DNA of 54,820 nt, from NCBI GenBank assembly GCA_017531505.1, contig JAFXKX010000003.1:1-54820 (forward strand). The letters are read 5' to 3'. Position 1 is the stretch's first letter. Each line of letters begins with the position of its first letter. Shown here in pieces: positions 52,168 through 54,820 of this stretch. The notes beneath the pieces were generated by a model, which made no database searches, was not told the DNA's origin, and saw only the letters and a list, made by a program, of their open reading frames with translations. Both the position numbers and the translations under genes were made by a program. The stretch is from Clostridia bacterium (lineage in GTDB: Bacteria; Bacillota; Clostridia; Christensenellales; Christensenellaceae).

Positions 52168-53304
52168 TTACCTCCTGATAAAGCCCTGAAACTTTTTGAG
52201 GGCAGCGAGTGTTTTTTCAGCAGTATATTGGATCTCTTCCAATGTATTGTCGGGACAAAAACTGAATCGGACAGCGCACTCTGCCAATGCAGGGGGCAGA
52301 CCGACAGACTCGTGTACACGAAAACTGCGTTTTTTGGAAGAACATGCAGATCCTGTTGCAATACATACACCGTCTTTTTCTAATAAGTGCAGCAATACTT
52401 CGCCGCGCATACCGGAAAAAGCCATATTGAGGATGTGCGGTGCAGAATTTGCAGGGGAGATACATACAGCGCCTTTTGCCTGCATCAGCGCCGTACACAA
52501 AGTATCTTTCAACATTTGCATATGCGCTGTTTTCTGTGTATTGTTCTGCAGCAGCATTTTGGCAGCTTCTGCAAAGGCGAGAATCCCAAAGGTATTTTCG
52601 GTGCCGCTTCTGAGTGTACCCTCCTGACCGCCACCTACCAGATAAGCTTTGAGCGGAGACCCCTTTTTATAGAACAAAATACCGGTGCCTTTGAGTCCAT
52701 GCACTTTGTGGGCGCTGGCGGTATAATAGTCGACCTTGGAACCTGCCATATCAAATGGGATACGCAGATAAGCCTGTACGCCATCTGCATAAACCAATGT
52801 TTCGGGATTTTTTGCTTTGACGGCATCGGCGATTGCACAAATATCGTTAACGGCGCCGGTCTCGTTATTGACATGCATAACTGCGACCAGTGCGGTATCT
52901 TCGCATACCAGAGAAGCTACGGCCTCGGGTGTGATGACACCGGCTTTTCCGGCAGATACATAGTCTACCCGATGACCTTGCTGTTCCAACTGGCGGAAAC
53001 ATTCGTACACACAGGGGTGTTCATAGGCAGAGGTGATAAAATGCTGTTTGGCGCCGCCCTTTTTGGACCAGCCGTTAAATATAACGGTGTTGGAACCTTC
53101 GGTACCGCAGGAGGTAAAAATTGCCTCGGGGGCATGGATGGCGTCTTTGAGCAGTTTGCGTGCTGCATTGACTTTTTGTTCAGATTGTACGGCGGGTAAG
53201 TACATAGCAGAGGGATTATGCCAATCCTGTTCTGCATATTGACAAAACAGCGCCTGCAATGCGGCGGCGGGTTTTGTGGTGGCCGCGTTATCCAGATAGA
53301 TCAT
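52168..53304 (-). CDS. Cysteine desulfurase (NifS/IscS-like)
   Basis: The 378-residue PLP enzyme takes sulfur from cysteine to give a persulfide. It has the PLP-lysine motif SAHKVHGLKGTG, the GTENTFGI region, and the persulfide Cys loop ATGSACSSKKRS. It begins with the IYLDNAATTKP signature. It is transcribed ahead of thiI in one unit and probably serves as its sulfur donor (NifZ/IscS-type). CGGAG precedes the ATG. Confidence 0.95.
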   Translation of the reverse strand: MIYLDNAATTKPAAALQALFCQYAEQDWHNPSAMYLPAVQSEQKVNAARKLLKDAIHAPEAIFTSCGTEGSNTVIFNGWSKKGGAKQHFITSAYEHPCVYECFRQLEQQGHRVDYVSAGKAGVITPEAVASLVCEDTALVAVMHVNNETGAVNDICAIADAVKAKNPETLVYADGVQAYLRIPFDMAGSKVDYYTASAHKVHGLKGTGILFYKKGSPLKAYLVGGGQEGTLRSGTENTFGILAFAEAAKMLLQNNTQKTAHMQMLKDTLCTALMQAKGAVCISPANSAPHILNMAFSGMRGEVLLHLLEKDGVCIATGSACSSKKRSFRVHESVGLPPALAECAVRFSFCPDNTLEEIQYTAEKTLAALKKFQGFIRR

Positions 53305-53393
53305 AGATACTCCGATTTTACATGAATTCTTTATATTTTAGCATTTTTTATCGGTATTTTCAATGCGGCTGCTACGGTTGTATTGGAAAATAC

Positions 53394-53422
53394 GAATATT
53401 TTCCGCAAAAATACGCATCATA
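53394..53422 (+). promoter_or_regulatory. Forespore sigma-G/F-like promoter of the spoVAC unit
   Basis: GAATA (53394-53398) and CATCATA (53416-53422) are 17 bases apart. They fit the sigma-G pattern GHATR-N17/18-CATnnTA. No sigma-A hexamers were found here. Confidence 0.58.
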
Positions 53423-53451
53423 GCACTAATAGAAAGATGGAGGTGCAAACG

Positions 53452-53580
53452 ATGCGATCAGAAAAACATAATTTGCCGCAGGAAAGCTTATCCGGAAAGG
53501 AAACGCCGGTACATACAGAAATCCGGACGCCGGATCAGAGCAGTATGGCAGCGGCAAACGGAGAGGAGCGGCGCAGATGA
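53452..53580 (+). CDS. Unknown 42-residue protein coupled to spoVAC
   Basis: The 42-residue polar ORF (MRSEKHNLPQ...GEERRR) has no membrane segment or known motif. GGAGGT lies eight bases before its ATG, and its stop overlaps the spoVAC start (ATGA), so its translation drives or is linked to spoVAC. It is rich in Glu, Arg, Ser and Pro. A short spore protein, a leader peptide or a coupling ORF are all possible. Confidence 0.55.
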   Translation: MRSEKHNLPQESLSGKETPVHTEIRTPDQSSMAAANGEERRR

Positions 53581-54035
53581 ATATCTCTACGAAATTGAAG
53601 TCAGAGGATTATTCCGTATATGTGACAAAGGTGATGCCCAGATCCCGCGTATTGACAGACTGCCTCAAGGCATTTCTCGTAGGCGGCGGTATGTGTACGA
53701 TAGGTCAGCTGCTGCGCAATTTTGGACAGCAGACATTGGGACTCAGCATAGAGGATACCGGTGCATTTACCAGTATCGTACTTATCTTTTTGGGTGCTAT
53801 GCTGACAGGCTTGGGTATATATGATGTCATAGGTAATTTTGCGGGTGCAGGCAGCATTGTGCCCATTACGGGGTTTTCCAACTCGGTCACCTCGCCGGCT
53901 ATAGAATTCCGTACCGAGGGATTGATCCTCGGTGTGGGTGCAAAGATGTTTACCATAGCAGGTCCCGTTATCGTATACGGGATCTTGGCAAGTATGGTGT
54001 ACGGATCGATCTATTGGATAACCACACTTTTTTGA
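53577..54035 (+). CDS. spoVAC: Stage V sporulation protein AC
   Basis: The 152-residue membrane protein has the SpoVAC pattern: an N-terminal stretch before LKAFLVGGGMCTIGQLLR, then GLGIYDVIGNFAGAGSIVPITGFSN and LGVGAKMFTIAGPVIVYG. SpoVAC forms a channel for dipicolinic acid in the spore inner membrane. In most spore formers spoVAD and spoVAE follow, but here a terminator comes at once. It could also be a SpoVAEb-type copy, which has the same helices. Confidence 0.88.
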   Translation: MNISTKLKSEDYSVYVTKVMPRSRVLTDCLKAFLVGGGMCTIGQLLRNFGQQTLGLSIEDTGAFTSIVLIFLGAMLTGLGIYDVIGNFAGAGSIVPITGFSNSVTSPAIEFRTEGLILGVGAKMFTIAGPVIVYGILASMVYGSIYWITTLF

Positions 54036-54070
54036 TCAAAGGGAGGCTTGTTGCCTCCTTTTGATACTTT
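54033..54070 (+). terminator. Terminator after spoVAC
   Basis: ATCAAAGGGAGGC pairs with GCCTCCTTTTGAT (one G-T pair) around TTGTT, then ACTTTTG. It overlaps the last base of spoVAC. Confidence 0.8.
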
Positions 54071-54098
54071 TGAGACGTTAACGCAGATTAAATAAATT

Positions 54099-54126
54099 AT
54101 TTACATTTTATTTATCAAATGTAAAT
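54099..54126. repeat. Inverted repeat upstream of the lipoprotein gene
   Basis: ATTTACATTT (54099-54108) and AAATGTAAAT (54117-54126) are perfect arms around TATTTATC. It lies about 35 bases before the start codon, in the place of an operator or promoter. Confidence 0.6.
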
Positions 54127-54162
54127 CTGTGGGTGCTATCATTAAATAAAGGGAGTGATCAT

Positions 54163-54820
54163 ATGAAATTTTCAAACGTGGTGTCCATTTTATTAGCAAT
54201 GGTAGTTTTACTGGCTGCGTGTGGTACAAAACCGGCAGAACAGACATCAACAACGCCTGTGGTACAAGCCCCTACTGCGCCGACCTATGATGATGCGACG
54301 CAAATCGTTCTGGGCGATAGTGGCGTTACCGTGGACGGAGCCGCAATTGGCACAGATGCTACCGCTGCGGTCTATACAGCTAACGATATTGTCTACTACG
54401 AATCCGGCAAGGACTTTACCTACGGTGAGGGCAGCGAAAAGGATGCCCATTCTCCGGATGAGGCGGCTGCACATACTGTGGTGCATATTACAAAACCCGG
54501 AGTTTATAGCCTGAGCGGTAAGCTGTCCCTTGGACAGATCGCAGTAGACTTGGGGGACGATGCCAAGAAAGATCCCAATGCCGTGGTAACACTGGTTTTG
54601 AATGGCGTGGATATCACCTGTGAAGTTGCCCCTGCGGTGATTTTCTATAATGTCTATGAGTGCGGAAACGATGATACGGAAAAGGCATCCAAGGATATAG
54701 ATACCTCCGCAGCCGGTGCCAATGTGATCATTGCCGACGGAACAGTCAATACCGTGAATGGCTCCTATGTGGAAAAAATCTATAAGCCGGACTCCGTTGT
54801 TCTGAATGACGATAAGACCG
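54163..54820 (+). CDS. Lipoprotein with Cthe_2159-like carbohydrate-binding domain, 3' truncated by window end
   Basis: The frame runs open for 219 codons to the window edge. It begins MKFSNVVSILLAMVVLLAACG, a lipoprotein signal with lipobox LAAC, then a Pro/Thr-rich linker, and a beta-rich region (DIVYYESGKDFTYGEG, LSGKLSLGQIAVDLG, VTLVLNGVDITC) matching the PF14262/Cthe_2159 group of sugar-binding parallel beta-helix proteins. GGGAG lies ten bases before the ATG. The missing C-terminus prevents assignment of further domains. Confidence 0.78.
   Translation, partial: MKFSNVVSILLAMVVLLAACGTKPAEQTSTTPVVQAPTAPTYDDATQIVLGDSGVTVDGAAIGTDATAAVYTANDIVYYESGKDFTYGEGSEKDAHSPDEAAAHTVVHITKPGVYSLSGKLSLGQIAVDLGDDAKKDPNAVVTLVLNGVDITCEVAPAVIFYNVYECGNDDTEKASKDIDTSAAGANVIIADGTVNTVNGSYVEKIYKPDSVVLNDDKT

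Overview
The window reads as a chromosomal segment of a low-to-mid GC, endospore-forming (or recently spore-forming) Clostridia-type Firmicute. The grounds are: SpoIVFA-like/SpoIVFB and SpoVAC genes, a Spo0A-type DNA-binding domain, clostridial gene orders (mreB-C-D/mrdA/minCDE/rodA/spoIVF; TIGR03960/TIGR03936/rng; rimP-nusA-rnpM-ylxQ-infB-rbfA-nrnA-truB-ribF-rpsO-pnp), strong AGGAGG-type ribosome binding sites, TTGACA-17-TATAAT promoters, frequent TTG starts, a tetrahydrofolate riboswitch and many intrinsic terminators. I cannot fix the genus from sequence alone. No insertion sequence, prophage, integrase or CRISPR array was seen.

Layout. 1-3.6 kb: promoter, tRNA-Thr(CGT), tRNA-Pro(CGG), then on the minus strand a zinc alcohol/polyol dehydrogenase and a membrane GGDEF-EAL protein. 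3.7-6.3 kb: ferrous iron uptake operon feoA-feoB-small Cys-rich membrane protein, with two identical-architecture palindromes (GTTAG-N6-CTAAC). 6.3-10.1 kb: amino acid permease, AI-2E family membrane protein, DNA alkyl-cysteine methyltransferase, and a protein made only of a Spo0A-like DNA-binding domain. 10.2-15.1 kb: accessory metabolic cluster of GH32 fructosidase, two alpha/beta-hydrolase esterases, an ATP-grasp ligase and a nitroreductase; this is the best candidate for an undescribed pathway. 15.1-17.1 kb (minus): second AI-2E protein and folT under a THF riboswitch. 17.1-21.5 kb: LysM protein, B12-type radical SAM protein, a membrane protein, a split TSUP transporter and Maf.

21.5-31.3 kb is the cell shape and division block: a divergent MreB-like protein, MreC, MreD, PBP2, MinC, MinD, MinE, RodA, then the mother-cell SpoIVFA-like/SpoIVFB protease pair. 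31.3-35.3 kb carries the paired radical SAM/DUF2344 proteins and RNase E/G. 35.3-46.3 kb is the translation/transcription operon from rimP to ribF, followed by rpsO and pnp. 46.3-48.8 kb has an M16 peptidase, a GNAT acetyltransferase and the ClpP-like TepA. 49-50.8 kb has a seven-repeat extracytoplasmic (DUF5050-like) protein behind an AT-rich intergenic region and a CDP-alcohol phosphatidyltransferase. 51-53.3 kb (minus) holds cysteine desulfurase and ThiI, a sulfur-transfer pair for 4-thiouridine/thiamine. 53.4-54.0 kb is a mini-operon of an unknown 42-residue ORF plus spoVAC behind a forespore-sigma-like promoter. The window ends inside a lipoprotein resembling the Cthe_2159 carbohydrate-binding family.

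All functional names come from motif and family recognition by eye; no database search was run.
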